Shown here: piece after piece, positions 17,329 to 24,494 of the stretch
How the letters are laid out: each line of letters starts with the position of its first letter
Numbering within the stretch: position 1 is the first letter of the stretch
NCBI GenBank assembly: GCA_029226065.1
Contig: JAQXXM010000042.1
Span: 1-54,292 of the forward strand
Direction of reading: 5' to 3'
From: Clostridiales bacterium
GTDB lineage: Bacteria; Bacillota; Clostridia; UBA1381
DNA length: 54,292 bases
Translations under genes and position numbers: made by a program
The notes under the pieces: generated by a model
Seen by the model: the letters and a program-made list of their open reading frames with translations, nothing else
The model's database searches: none
What the model was told of the DNA's origin: nothing

Positions 17329-18684
17329 TTAGTGTTGCGCATCAAGCCACTCTTTCATTTCATGCGGCTGCCATTTTTTACTTCTGTACATTACGTATTC
17401 CATTATACCCTCTGCCAGCCACGACACAATCCAGCCGATAAACATACCGTATATTCCAAATTTCATAATGGTCAGAATGCTGACCGCCATTCTTACGAAA
17501 GAGCCGAATGCCGTACATACAACCAAGAATTTCAATGCGCTTACTCCACGGAAGAACGCATGGAATAAATTATTTATCAGGTTCAATAATATAAACGGCA
17601 GACACATCCTGCAAAAATCTACCACATAATTAAACGCAGTTCCCATATCCCCTTTCGGAAAAAACAACGCCGCTACGGATGGTGCGTAAAATATGCAGAT
17701 AATCAAGGTAGGTGCAGCAAAAACTGTTCCTTGTAACAAAGCTGTTCTTACCGCTTTTGCTACGTTTTTATATTTTCTTGCACCCATACACTGTGCCGCA
17801 TAATTACTCAGAACTTTAGACGAATTTTGGTACATTGAAGCATTTAGATCGTAAATTTTCAAAATGACGGTGTAAGCTGCGGTTGCGGCACTACCGATAC
17901 CATTTACAAACGGCGAAATACACGCCGATGACAAATACATAACGATCTGCTGCACCATAACTGCTGTTGAACTTGCAAAGGCATCCTTTATATATGAAAA
18001 TCCCGGTTTTACACGTTGATTTAACACGCCCATTTTCTTAAAACATATATATATCTTTACAATATAGCATACAAGCGCTATTCCCGAAACCGCAACCGTT
18101 ACGACTGCAAGCCCTATGACACCCATCTTCAGCACTGCAATTGCAAATATATTTCCAACAATGTTCATTATTGCAGACATAACAGATATACAAAAAGGAA
18201 ACGTACTTATACCAAACGCATTCATAATATATGTTCCGATCAGATTTGATACAATCACAAAAAGTCCGCCTATGTAAACAGCAAAATACCGATATGCATC
18301 CCCACGAATCGAATGGTCTACATTAAGAACATCAAAAATCCGCTCATGAAAGCATAGCACTAAAATTATAACAACGGCTGACATAGCAAGCATCGCAAGG
18401 CAATTGCTGTAAATACTTGCTTTAATTTTTTTATATTCACGCGCTCCAAACAAACGGGCAAGGTAAATCGAAAAGCCTGTTCCGTATCCCCAAAATACTG
18501 CTGAAATAAGCTGAATAAACGCCGATGTTGCACCCATTGCCGCAAGGCCGTCAGCACCCAAAAATTTACCCGCAATTATAGTGTCTACCGTATTGTATGC
18601 TTGATTCAGCAATCCCGCAAGCACCATCGGAACAGCAAATATTATGAATGTTTTGTACAAGTTATTTTTTGTCAGATCTTTCAT
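17329..18684 (-). CDS. MATE family efflux transporter (second copy type)
   Basis: 451 aa with twelve hydrophobic spans. The opening NNLYKTFIIFAVPMVLAGLLNQAYNTVDTIIAGKFLG and the SAFIQLISAVFWGYGTG region mark a MATE exporter of a subgroup different from the one at 12323. It has its own promoter (18750-18778) inside a 70-bp sequence that recurs in inverted form before the metallo-hydrolase gene. It is therefore probably controlled by the adjacent DeoR-type protein. The substrate is unknown. Confidence 0.92.
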   Translation of the reverse strand: MKDLTKNNLYKTFIIFAVPMVLAGLLNQAYNTVDTIIAGKFLGADGLAAMGATSAFIQLISAVFWGYGTGFSIYLARLFGAREYKKIKASIYSNCLAMLAMSAVVIILVLCFHERIFDVLNVDHSIRGDAYRYFAVYIGGLFVIVSNLIGTYIMNAFGISTFPFCISVMSAIMNIVGNIFAIAVLKMGVIGLAVVTVAVSGIALVCYIVKIYICFKKMGVLNQRVKPGFSYIKDAFASSTAVMVQQIVMYLSSACISPFVNGIGSAATAAYTVILKIYDLNASMYQNSSKVLSNYAAQCMGARKYKNVAKAVRTALLQGTVFAAPTLIICIFYAPSVAALFFPKGDMGTAFNYVVDFCRMCLPFILLNLINNLFHAFFRGVSALKFLVVCTAFGSFVRMAVSILTIMKFGIYGMFIGWIVSWLAEGIMEYVMYRSKKWQPHEMKEWLDAQH

Positions 18685-18747
18685 TTTCTACCCCAATTAA
18701 AAAATTGTATATTCTTTCTGTTGACATCTTGAATTTTTGTGTTAAAA

Positions 18748-18817
18748 TAATAATATATGATTTTTCAAAATTTGTCAACATAGTTTAAAATAATGAAGAT
18801 TTCTCATAATTTATCAA
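18748..18817. promoter_or_regulatory. shared 70-bp promoter/operator, copy 1
   Basis: On the minus strand it holds TTGACA (18773-18778), a 17-nt spacer and TATTAT (18750-18755) for the MATE gene. Near the DeoR end lies the imperfect palindrome ATGAAGATTTCTCAT (18793-18807). A weaker plus-strand promoter for the regulator (TTGAAT 18729-18734, 16 nt, TAATAT 18751-18756) overlaps it. The inverted copy at 19667-19736 differs at 6 of 70 positions. Confidence 0.75.
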
Positions 18818-18833
18818 AAAGGAGACGAATGAT

Positions 18834-19577
18834 ATGAATAAAAAAGAACGTCTGGATGCTATAATGGAGATCATGAGACGATATAAATATGTAACCGTTA
18901 AATTCCTGACGGAAGAGCTCCATTACAGTACAGCAACGATAAATCGAGATCTTAATTCTCTTATGCGGCAAAAACTGATAACACGAAGCTACGGCGGAGC
19001 GGAGCTTTTGGAAACAAAAAGTATTCCGCTAATGTTCCGCTATCATAAAATGAAGGCTGAAAAAAACAGAATTGCAAAAAAAGCGGCGGAATTTATAAAT
19101 GACGGCGACACAATTTTCATTGACGGATCTACTACCGCACAATATATAGGCCAACATCTTTTTAACAAAAAAAATATTACAGTGATAACAAATAATATTT
19201 ATCTTGTCTCTTTCCTCAGTGAAAACGGCATTGATGCCGTATGTCTCGGCGGGAAAATTTCAGAGCCTCCGAATATGCTTTGCAGCAGTGAAACGATTGA
19301 AAATCTATCGCATTATACGGCGGATAAGTTTTTCTTTTCGACCGTCGGTATAAACGAATACGGTGATATAGTGTCAAGCGATTTATATTTTCTGATGCAT
19401 CGCATTATGGCAAAAAATTCCGCAGAACAGTTTTTTCTTCTTGATCATGGAAAAACACATTGCAAAGCACCGAAAATTCTTTTTTCACTCGATGAAATAT
19501 CGCACTTTATTTCCGATTTTGCACTTCCTGAAAATATCACCGATAAGTTCCCTGACACAACATTTATTACAGTTTAA
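18834..19577 (+). CDS. DeoR/GlpR family transcriptional regulator
   Basis: 247 aa, the typical length. The N-terminal winged helix is seen as ERLDAIMEIMRRYKYVTVKFL and YSTATINRDLNSL, followed by the DeoR sensor domain with DTIFIDGSTTAQYI and TVITNNIYL. These domains bind sugar phosphates or related metabolites in the known family members. It is flanked by two inverted copies of a 70-bp promoter/operator, so it probably represses the MATE gene, the metallo-hydrolase gene and itself. Its start has AAGGAG 11 nt upstream. Confidence 0.93.
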   Translation: MNKKERLDAIMEIMRRYKYVTVKFLTEELHYSTATINRDLNSLMRQKLITRSYGGAELLETKSIPLMFRYHKMKAEKNRIAKKAAEFINDGDTIFIDGSTTAQYIGQHLFNKKNITVITNNIYLVSFLSENGIDAVCLGGKISEPPNMLCSSETIENLSHYTADKFFFSTVGINEYGDIVSSDLYFLMHRIMAKNSAEQFFLLDHGKTHCKAPKILFSLDEISHFISDFALPENITDKFPDTTFITV

Positions 19578-19579
19578 AA

Positions 19580-19607
19580 AGTAACCGTCACCCAAGGCGG
19601 TTATTTT
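19580..19607 (+). terminator. terminator after the DeoR gene
   Basis: A 6-bp stem (19582-19587 with 19598-19603) is followed by six T on the plus strand, starting right after the stop codon. The stem is short but the T run is good. Confidence 0.6.
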
Positions 19608-19666
19608 TTATACGAAGCGTGGCAAGCAATGCAAACATATAACAACTACAGACTTTCGAACAAAAC

Positions 19667-19736
19667 TTGATAAATGATGAGAAATCTTCATAATTTTGAA
19701 CTATGTTGACAAATTCCGAAAAATCATATATCATTA
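19667..19736. promoter_or_regulatory. shared 70-bp promoter/operator, copy 2 (inverted)
   Basis: On the plus strand it holds TTGACA (19706-19711), a 17-nt spacer and TATCAT (19729-19734) for the hydrolase gene at 19781. The palindrome ATGAGAAATCTTCAT (19677-19691) lies upstream of the -35 box. It is the reverse complement of copy 1 with about 91% identity. Confidence 0.75.
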
Positions 19737-19780
19737 CATAAGCATTAATCTTTTTTAAAAGTCAAAGGAGTATTTGACTT

Positions 19781-20608
19781 ATGAAGTTAAAGTATTTAGG
19801 TACAGCAGCCGCAGAAGGCATACCGGGTATATTCTGCAATTGCAGAGTGTGCAGAAATGCACTTGAAGTGAGAGGCAAGGAGATAAAGACACGAAGCCAG
19901 GCTTTAGTTGATGATAAATTGCTTATAGACTTTCCTCCCGATACATATCTACACATATTAAATTATGGTCTTGATTTGCGAAATATTCATCATTGCATCA
20001 TAACCCACAGACATTTCGATCATTTATTCCCAAAAGATTTTTGGTGCAGATTTGATGGGATTGCATATGATATAGACGAAGAGCCATTAAATGTTTATGT
20101 AACAGAAGCCGGGTATAACGAAATATTCAGACAACTTGGAGATCAAGCGAATAATACAAGAGTTAAATTTCACAAGATAGCACCGTTTGAACCGTTTGAT
20201 ATTGAGGATTATCATATAATACCTCTTGCGGCAAATCATGATGCTAACTCTGATCCTGTGATATATATTATTGAAAAGGGCGAAAAATCTTTACTTTATG
20301 CAAACGACACAGGTATTTTCCCCAAAGGCACATGGGAGTACCTTGCAAAGTACAATAAAAAATTCAACTTAGTGTCGCTTGATTGTACAGGAATGGCACA
20401 AAAATGCTGGAGAGATACTCATTTGAGCCTTGATACTGACAAAGAAGTATATGACAGGCTTGTTGAAATGGGATTATGTGACAGCAATACAATTGCATAT
20501 GTCAATCATTTCAGCCATAATGGACAGCTTACTCATAAAGAACTTGTAGTTGAAGCGGAAAAATATGGATTTTTAGCTACATACGATGGACTGGATGTTG
20601 AGTTTTAA
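19781..20608 (+). CDS. MBL-fold metallo-hydrolase, PhnP-like
   Basis: 275 aa. It carries the metallo-beta-lactamase signature ITHRHFDHLFP and later NHDANSD, YANDTGIFP and YVNHFSHNG. The early Cys group FCNCRVC resembles the structural zinc site of PhnP, a cyclic phosphodiesterase. The enzyme is probably a soluble phosphodiesterase or related hydrolase. It has a strong start (AAAGGAG 11 nt upstream) and shares its promoter/operator sequence with the MATE gene beyond the DeoR regulator. The substrate may be the DeoR effector or a metabolite the MATE protein exports; this is inference. Confidence 0.88.
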   Translation: MKLKYLGTAAAEGIPGIFCNCRVCRNALEVRGKEIKTRSQALVDDKLLIDFPPDTYLHILNYGLDLRNIHHCIITHRHFDHLFPKDFWCRFDGIAYDIDEEPLNVYVTEAGYNEIFRQLGDQANNTRVKFHKIAPFEPFDIEDYHIIPLAANHDANSDPVIYIIEKGEKSLLYANDTGIFPKGTWEYLAKYNKKFNLVSLDCTGMAQKCWRDTHLSLDTDKEVYDRLVEMGLCDSNTIAYVNHFSHNGQLTHKELVVEAEKYGFLATYDGLDVEF

Positions 20609-20667
20609 GTAATACACACAAAGACGATGCAGTGAGCAAATCCGACACGCAAAAATCTGAATATTTA

Positions 20668-20710
20668 AAAAGTTCAATAAATGGAGTATTATTACATTTA
20701 TTGGACTTTT
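20668..20710 (+). terminator. terminator after the MBL gene
   Basis: A 16-bp stem (20668-20683 with 20695-20710, one G-T pair) ends in a T-rich arm on the plus strand. Confidence 0.8.
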
Positions 20711-20755
20711 CTATATATTTAACTGTCAAATACTAATTTTTTTCAAGATAAATCC

Positions 20756-20791
20756 GAAAAAAGCTTGGTTTGCATAAATCCAAACCAAGCT
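20756..20791 (-). terminator. terminator after rpsR
   Basis: An 11-bp stem (20762-20772 with 20781-20791) is followed by six T on the minus strand. It ends the rpsF-ssb-rpsR transcript. Confidence 0.85.
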
Positions 20792-20803
20792 ATATTTAAC
20801 TTT

Positions 20804-21049
20804 TTATTCAGCAACGAACGGCAACAGAGCAATAATTCTTGCTCTCTTTATTGCAGTTGTCAGCTGTCTCTGATGCTTTGCACAGTTACCGCTAATTCTT
20901 CTCGGAACAATCTTGCCACGCTCTGAAACGTAACGACGAAGCTTTGCTGTATCCTTGTAATCAATGTTTTCTACCTTGTCTACACAGAACATACAAACCT
21001 TACGCTTCGGTCTTCTTGCTCTCTGCGGTCTGTCATTTCTTTCAGCCAT
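20804..21049 (-). CDS. rpsR: small ribosomal subunit protein bS18
   Basis: 81 aa, basic. The core [20 protein letters not shown] followed by [10 protein letters not shown] identifies S18. The Cys pair in KVCMFC plus the later Cys and His mark the zinc-binding (C+) version. I chose ATG at 21049, with AAGGAGG 8 nt upstream; TTG at 21067 would place the start inside the ribosome site. It is third in the classic rpsF-ssb-rpsR operon. Confidence 0.96.
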   Translation of the reverse strand: MAERNDRPQRARRPKRKVCMFCVDKVENIDYKDTAKLRRYVSERGKIVPRRISGNCAKHQRQLTTAIKRARIIALLPFVAE

Positions 21050-21085
21050 TGAATTTTCCTCCTTCAATTTTTATCACTTTGCAGA

Positions 21086-21562
21086 TCAGAATGGTAAATC
21101 ATCCTCACTGCCCATATCATTCGCAAAACTTAAATCAACAAAGCCTGAATCATCAGACTGTGCTGCGGGTGCCTGATATGACGGTGCATTGTTGTCAAAA
21201 TTCGACTGATACGCACCCATCTGCTGAGTATTGCCCGAGCCACCCTCATTTCTTGAGCCGCAAAAGAACGCATTGTCAATTACAACCTCTGTTGCATACT
21301 GACGCTTACCGTCCTGTCCGTCCCATGAACGTGACTGAATTTGCCCCTCAACAGCAATCATTCTTCCCTTCTGGAAATAACGGCACACAAACTCCGCCGT
21401 TTGACGCCATGCCACGCAAGTGATAAAATCAGCCTGCTGTGAACCTTCCTTGCGGAAACGTCTGTCAACTGCGATAGTAAATCTTGTTACTGCCGTACCC
21501 TGCGGTGTCTGTCTAAGCTCCGGATCTGCCGTAAGCCTACCCATTAATATAACTCTGTTCAT
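21086..21562 (-). CDS. ssb: single-stranded DNA-binding protein
   Basis: 158 aa. An OB fold at 1-105 (NRVILMGRLTADPELR, then TRFTIAVDRRF and FITCVAWRQTAEFV) is followed by a Gly/Gln/Asn-rich linker and the acidic tip DDLPF that recruits partner proteins. It coats single-stranded DNA in replication and repair. Its place between rpsF and rpsR is the usual one. Confidence 0.96.
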   Translation of the reverse strand: MNRVILMGRLTADPELRQTPQGTAVTRFTIAVDRRFRKEGSQQADFITCVAWRQTAEFVCRYFQKGRMIAVEGQIQSRSWDGQDGKRQYATEVVIDNAFFCGSRNEGGSGNTQQMGAYQSNFDNNAPSYQAPAAQSDDSGFVDLSFANDMGSEDDLPF

Positions 21563-21579
21563 TATATCACCGCTTTCAA

Positions 21580-21882
21580 TTACGCTTCGTCTTTGCGAAC
21601 TATGATTGTTCTGAGAATTTCCTCATCAATTCTGTATCTTCTGTCAAGCTCCTTCGGGAATTCAACATTTGATTTGAAATTAACAAGAACGTAGTAACCC
21701 TCAGTCTTGAAGTTTATCGGATATGCAAGCTTTCTCTTGCCCCAATCCTCAACTTCGCCGATTTCGCCATTGCTTGTGATTAAGTCAACAAACTTAGCCT
21801 TCTTAGCCTCGATTGCCTCCGGCTCCAATGTCGAATCGATGATAAAAATTGTTTCATAGCTGTGAATTGCTGTTTCTGCCAT
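21580..21882 (-). CDS. rpsF: small ribosomal subunit protein bS6
   Basis: 100 aa. YETIFIIDSTLEPEAIEA, EDWGKRKLAYPI, GYYVLVNFKS and the final YRIDEEILRTIIVRKDE are S6 hallmarks. S6 binds S18 on the 30S subunit. It is first in the operon, behind a strong promoter and a short leader with a hairpin. Confidence 0.96.
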   Translation of the reverse strand: MAETAIHSYETIFIIDSTLEPEAIEAKKAKFVDLITSNGEIGEVEDWGKRKLAYPINFKTEGYYVLVNFKSNVEFPKELDRRYRIDEEILRTIIVRKDEA

Positions 21883-21986
21883 TTTCTACACCTCCTTATG
21901 GACATTTGTCCCACGACTGCCTCGTGGGCAAGGATTGTCTTTTTTTCAGACTGAGTTATTATATCACGAAGTTTGTCCGTTGTCAA
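21883..21986 (-). promoter_or_regulatory. promoter and leader of rpsF-ssb-rpsR
   Basis: The minus strand shows TTGACA (21981-21986), a 17-nt spacer and TATAAT (21958-21963). The ~70-nt leader holds a 7-bp hairpin (21910-21916 with 21922-21928). A second small GGACA/TGTCC hairpin just before the AAGGAGG site shares bases with it. S6:S18 autoregulates through such leaders in many bacteria, but I cannot confirm the known motif here. Confidence 0.8.
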
Positions 21987-22079
21987 GGATTTTTTCATCT
22001 TTTTTGCACTTACCGGCAAAATCCCCCACTCAAAACGTATGATTACCCATAAAAGGATAAAATTTTTTCAAAAAAATAC

Positions 22080-22108
22080 TTGACATTTAATAAAAAATAG
22101 TGTATACT
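22080..22108 (+). promoter_or_regulatory. tRNA-Asp promoter
   Basis: TTGACA (22080-22085), a 17-nt spacer and TATACT (22103-22108), 19 nt before the tRNA. Confidence 0.85.
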
Positions 22109-22127
22109 ATGTCTTGTTGACAAACGA

Positions 22128-22204
22128 GGTCCGGTAGTTCAGTTGGTTAGAACGCTAGCCTGTCACGCTAGAGGTCGTGAGTTCGAGCCTCATCCGGATC
22201 GCCA
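22128..22204 (+). tRNA. tRNA-Asp (anticodon GTC)
   Basis: 77 nt including an encoded CCA (22202-22204). The acceptor arms ggtccgg and ccggatc pair with one G-T. The D-loop has agttggtt, the anticodon loop is cctgtcac with GTC, and the T arm carries the usual gttcgag. It is a single tRNA with its own promoter and terminator. Confidence 0.95.
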
Positions 22205-22230
22205 AGCTCTGCTGAAGCAGAGCTTTTCTT
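22205..22230 (+). terminator. terminator after tRNA-Asp
   Basis: A perfect 8-bp stem (22205-22212 with 22217-22224) with a TGAA loop, followed by TTTTCTTTTT, directly after the CCA end. Some read-through into the small gene at 22259 is likely, as that gene has no clear promoter of its own. Confidence 0.85.
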
Positions 22231-22258
22231 TTTAATACGATACAAAGGAGTTGTCGGT

Positions 22259-22492
22259 ATGAATAATGATGCACAAATACAAGCGGCAATCAAACTGCTT
22301 AACGAAAATAACTACATAGTTGTTCCAGTAACAAAAGGTCAGGTTTTTTTGTGTGACGAATGCAGGCAAAACGAAAACGAATGTCGATACAGCACTTTGG
22401 GTTACACATGCTCAAACCTGCTGTGCATAAACTCGCTTATAAAGTCTCAACTTGACATAGAACGTATAACAAACGAAACCGGCACGGATTAA
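22259..22492 (+). CDS. small Cys-rich protein of unknown function
   Basis: 77 aa. I do not recognise the family. AAGGAG lies 8 nt before the ATG, so translation is credible. The first 30 residues look like a helix and a strand (AAIKLLNENNYIVVPVT). Then come Cys residues in CDEC, ECRYST and CSNLLC, which could bind a metal or form disulfides. The C-terminus is a helix. There is no signal peptide or membrane span. The frame ends inside a shared terminator hairpin. Confidence 0.7.
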   Translation: MNNDAQIQAAIKLLNENNYIVVPVTKGQVFLCDECRQNENECRYSTLGYTCSNLLCINSLIKSQLDIERITNETGTD

Positions 22493-22509
22493 CATTATCC
22501 TGCCGGTTT
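22476..22509. terminator. bidirectional terminator
   Basis: A 9-bp stem (22476-22484 with 22501-22509) between two convergent genes. It overlaps the last codons of the small plus-strand gene. Confidence 0.75.
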
Positions 22510-22514
22510 TTGAT

Positions 22515-23366
22515 TTAAAATACTTCTATTTCGCTTATTGCTATATCCTTCCAGTCGCCATAGTACGAATCAAGGATTGTAATAGTTATGTAATCAGTGT
22601 ATACAGGCTCATCAAAAAGCACCTCGAGCATATTGCGGTAGTTGTCTATACCGAATGATGCTTCCTTATCACCGCCGTTGTAGCTGACACGTACACGTGT
22701 TATTCGTCTGTTTTTGGTGTACGTTTTTTCGGACTTGCAGTAACCGTTAGTCATTCGTATGCCCGACACATACTGATTTTCATTTGCATTAAGTGTAAAC
22801 GTTGGTCTTGAATCACGGTTTCTATCGGGTGTCCATGCTGTACGCATATCTCCGTCAATAGCATACTCGGGATAATAATGGCAAATCTCGCCCGTTGAAC
22901 TGTCAACATCATAGTTGCGTGTAGTCGATGCTGATACCCAGTCAAAATACGGTGGAGGCGGTGCCGGTGTCGGTGCTTCGGCTGACACTTCCGTCTCTTG
23001 TACATACTGTGTTTCCGTCTGATTGTTATTATCATTTCGTCCGTACAACATATATATAACTAACCCCGCACCTACAGCAATGACTAACACAAGTGCTACA
23101 ATAAGGATAACCATAGCAGCATTCCCCGATTGCTTTTGTGTGTTTATATTATAGCTGTTTACGGGATTGGACCGTGGCGGTACATTCGTGGGTGCACCCA
23201 CCTTAGCACCGCAATTCTGACAAAACTCTGCGCCGGCCTCAAGCTGTGCTCCGCAAACCTGGCATACGTTCGTATTCGCATACTGCGTCGGAGTCTGTTT
23301 AAATCCACATTCAGGGCAAAACATATCTCCATCGCCCAAAACTGTGCCGCAATTCCTACAATTCAT
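22515..23366 (-). CDS. membrane protein with two zinc ribbons and a C-terminal discoidin-like domain
   Basis: 283 aa. Two N-terminal zinc ribbons have the form CxxC-N-CxxC (CRNCGT and CPECGF; CQVCGA and CQNCGA). A linker, one membrane span near 83-108 (VILIVALVLVIAVGAGLVIYM) and a Pro-rich stretch follow. The outside domain from about 140 starts with a DWVSASTTR-like strand and includes YAIDGDMRTAWTPD. That matches the NADase-type glycan-binding or discoidin-like fold. The zinc ribbons would be cytoplasmic and the glycan-binding domain outside. The function is unknown; it may sense or bind cell-wall or host glycans. Confidence 0.82.
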   Translation of the reverse strand: MNCRNCGTVLGDGDMFCPECGFKQTPTQYANTNVCQVCGAQLEAGAEFCQNCGAKVGAPTNVPPRSNPVNSYNINTQKQSGNAAMVILIVALVLVIAVGAGLVIYMLYGRNDNNNQTETQYVQETEVSAEAPTPAPPPPYFDWVSASTTRNYDVDSSTGEICHYYPEYAIDGDMRTAWTPDRNRDSRPTFTLNANENQYVSGIRMTNGYCKSEKTYTKNRRITRVRVSYNGGDKEASFGIDNYRNMLEVLFDEPVYTDYITITILDSYYGDWKDIAISEIEVF

Positions 23367-23431
23367 AAATATCCCCCTTTTTAATTAATTGTTTATCACA
23401 AAATTAATGGCTTCGCCTGATCATCAAGTAT

Positions 23432-23460
23432 ATTATAACAGATATTTCTACATTTGTCAC
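23432..23460 (-). promoter_or_regulatory. promoter of the zinc-ribbon protein gene
   Basis: The minus strand shows GTGACA (23455-23460), a 17-nt spacer and TATAAT (23432-23437). Confidence 0.75.
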
Positions 23461-23487
23461 GTTATTTTTATAATTTTTTCCATTCTA

Positions 23488-23516
23488 TTGAATTTTTCTG
23501 TAAAATATGATATTAT
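23488..23516 (+). promoter_or_regulatory. promoter of the M15 peptidase gene
   Basis: TTGAAT (23488-23493), a 17-nt spacer and TATTAT (23511-23516), about 32 nt before the start codon. Confidence 0.75.
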
Positions 23517-23547
23517 AAGACTATAAATTACAAAGGGGATACTTTTA

Positions 23548-24369
23548 ATGGAAAGAAAACATCATAAACATTATAAAAAGAATTATAAACCGCTTATTGT
23601 GTTTTTAGTAACATTAATAGCTGTATTACTTATTATTTTGGTCAAGCTGGCATCTGATTACGATTCCGATATAAGGGTATATGACGATGGGGAGCAAGTT
23701 TTAAAAACCGAGGAAATTGTTGAGCCCACGCCATCGCCAACACCTGTCAAAACGGAAGAGCCAACGCCCACACCTCCGCCTCGTCGGGGTACGGCAGAGG
23801 CAATACCCGACTCGGTAAGAGCATCAATGCAGGGAAAATCAATGAAAAGCAATGCATCTGTCACGTTTGATGATTTGAGCTATCTCACAATACCGCACTA
23901 TGACTTTAACTACAATGTCACGACAGGTCATCTTGTAGTAGCTAAGTCGGTTGCCGAAGAAGTCCTTGATATATTTGCCGAGCTTTACGATGCGAAATAT
24001 CCCATAGAACGTATGGAGCTTATAGATAAATATAATGCAGATGACTACACCTCCATAGAGTATAACAACACATCAGCATTTAACTACAGAGTTGTATCTA
24101 CAGGTACAGGCAAGCTGTCAAATCATGCATTCGGACGTGCTATAGACATAAACCCACAGCAAAATCCCTATGTATATTCTAATGGAACAGGTGCACACGA
24201 AAATGCACGAGAATTTTGGAAACGTGACACTTCTGTCTGGACACGACAGATTGATCGTGATGCTTGCATTGCTCATAACACAGATATTTATAAAATTTTC
24301 AAGAAATACGGCTGGACTTGGGGCGGCGACTGGTCACCGTCAAAGGACTATCAGCATTTTGAAAAATAG
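23548..24369 (+). CDS. M15 family D,D-carboxypeptidase-like protein, membrane anchored
   Basis: 273 aa. A basic N-terminus and one membrane span (LIVFLVTLIAVLLIILVKLA, about 16-36) are followed by a Pro/Thr-rich linker with PTPSPTP and PTPPP. The M15 domain fills the rest. Zinc ligands fit SNHAFGRAIDIN (His and Asp) and the final His in YQHFEK, with GWTWGGDW before it. Such enzymes trim D-Ala or other peptides from cell-wall peptidoglycan. The active part would be outside the membrane. The end of the protein right after the last zinc His is normal for this subfamily. Confidence 0.88.
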   Translation: MERKHHKHYKKNYKPLIVFLVTLIAVLLIILVKLASDYDSDIRVYDDGEQVLKTEEIVEPTPSPTPVKTEEPTPTPPPRRGTAEAIPDSVRASMQGKSMKSNASVTFDDLSYLTIPHYDFNYNVTTGHLVVAKSVAEEVLDIFAELYDAKYPIERMELIDKYNADDYTSIEYNNTSAFNYRVVSTGTGKLSNHAFGRAIDINPQQNPYVYSNGTGAHENAREFWKRDTSVWTRQIDRDACIAHNTDIYKIFKKYGWTWGGDWSPSKDYQHFEK

Positions 24370-24443
24370 AAAAACCGGGAATGTGAAAACCACAGTTATG
24401 GCTGAGGCTGAAAAGTCTCTCGTATGGTGGGCAGTAAAAAATC

Positions 24444-24487
24444 AAATTAAAGGCAGAGATGAATAAAATCACCTCCGCCTTTAATTT
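24444..24487. terminator. bidirectional terminator
   Basis: A perfect 11-bp stem (24444-24454 with 24477-24487) between the convergent M15 peptidase and anti-sigma genes. Confidence 0.75.
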
Positions 24488-24494
24488 GTTAATG

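Noticed and set aside
24370-24466. 22-codon peptide after the M15 peptidase
   Set aside because: No Shine-Dalgarno precedes its ATG, and it ends in the left arm of the terminator.
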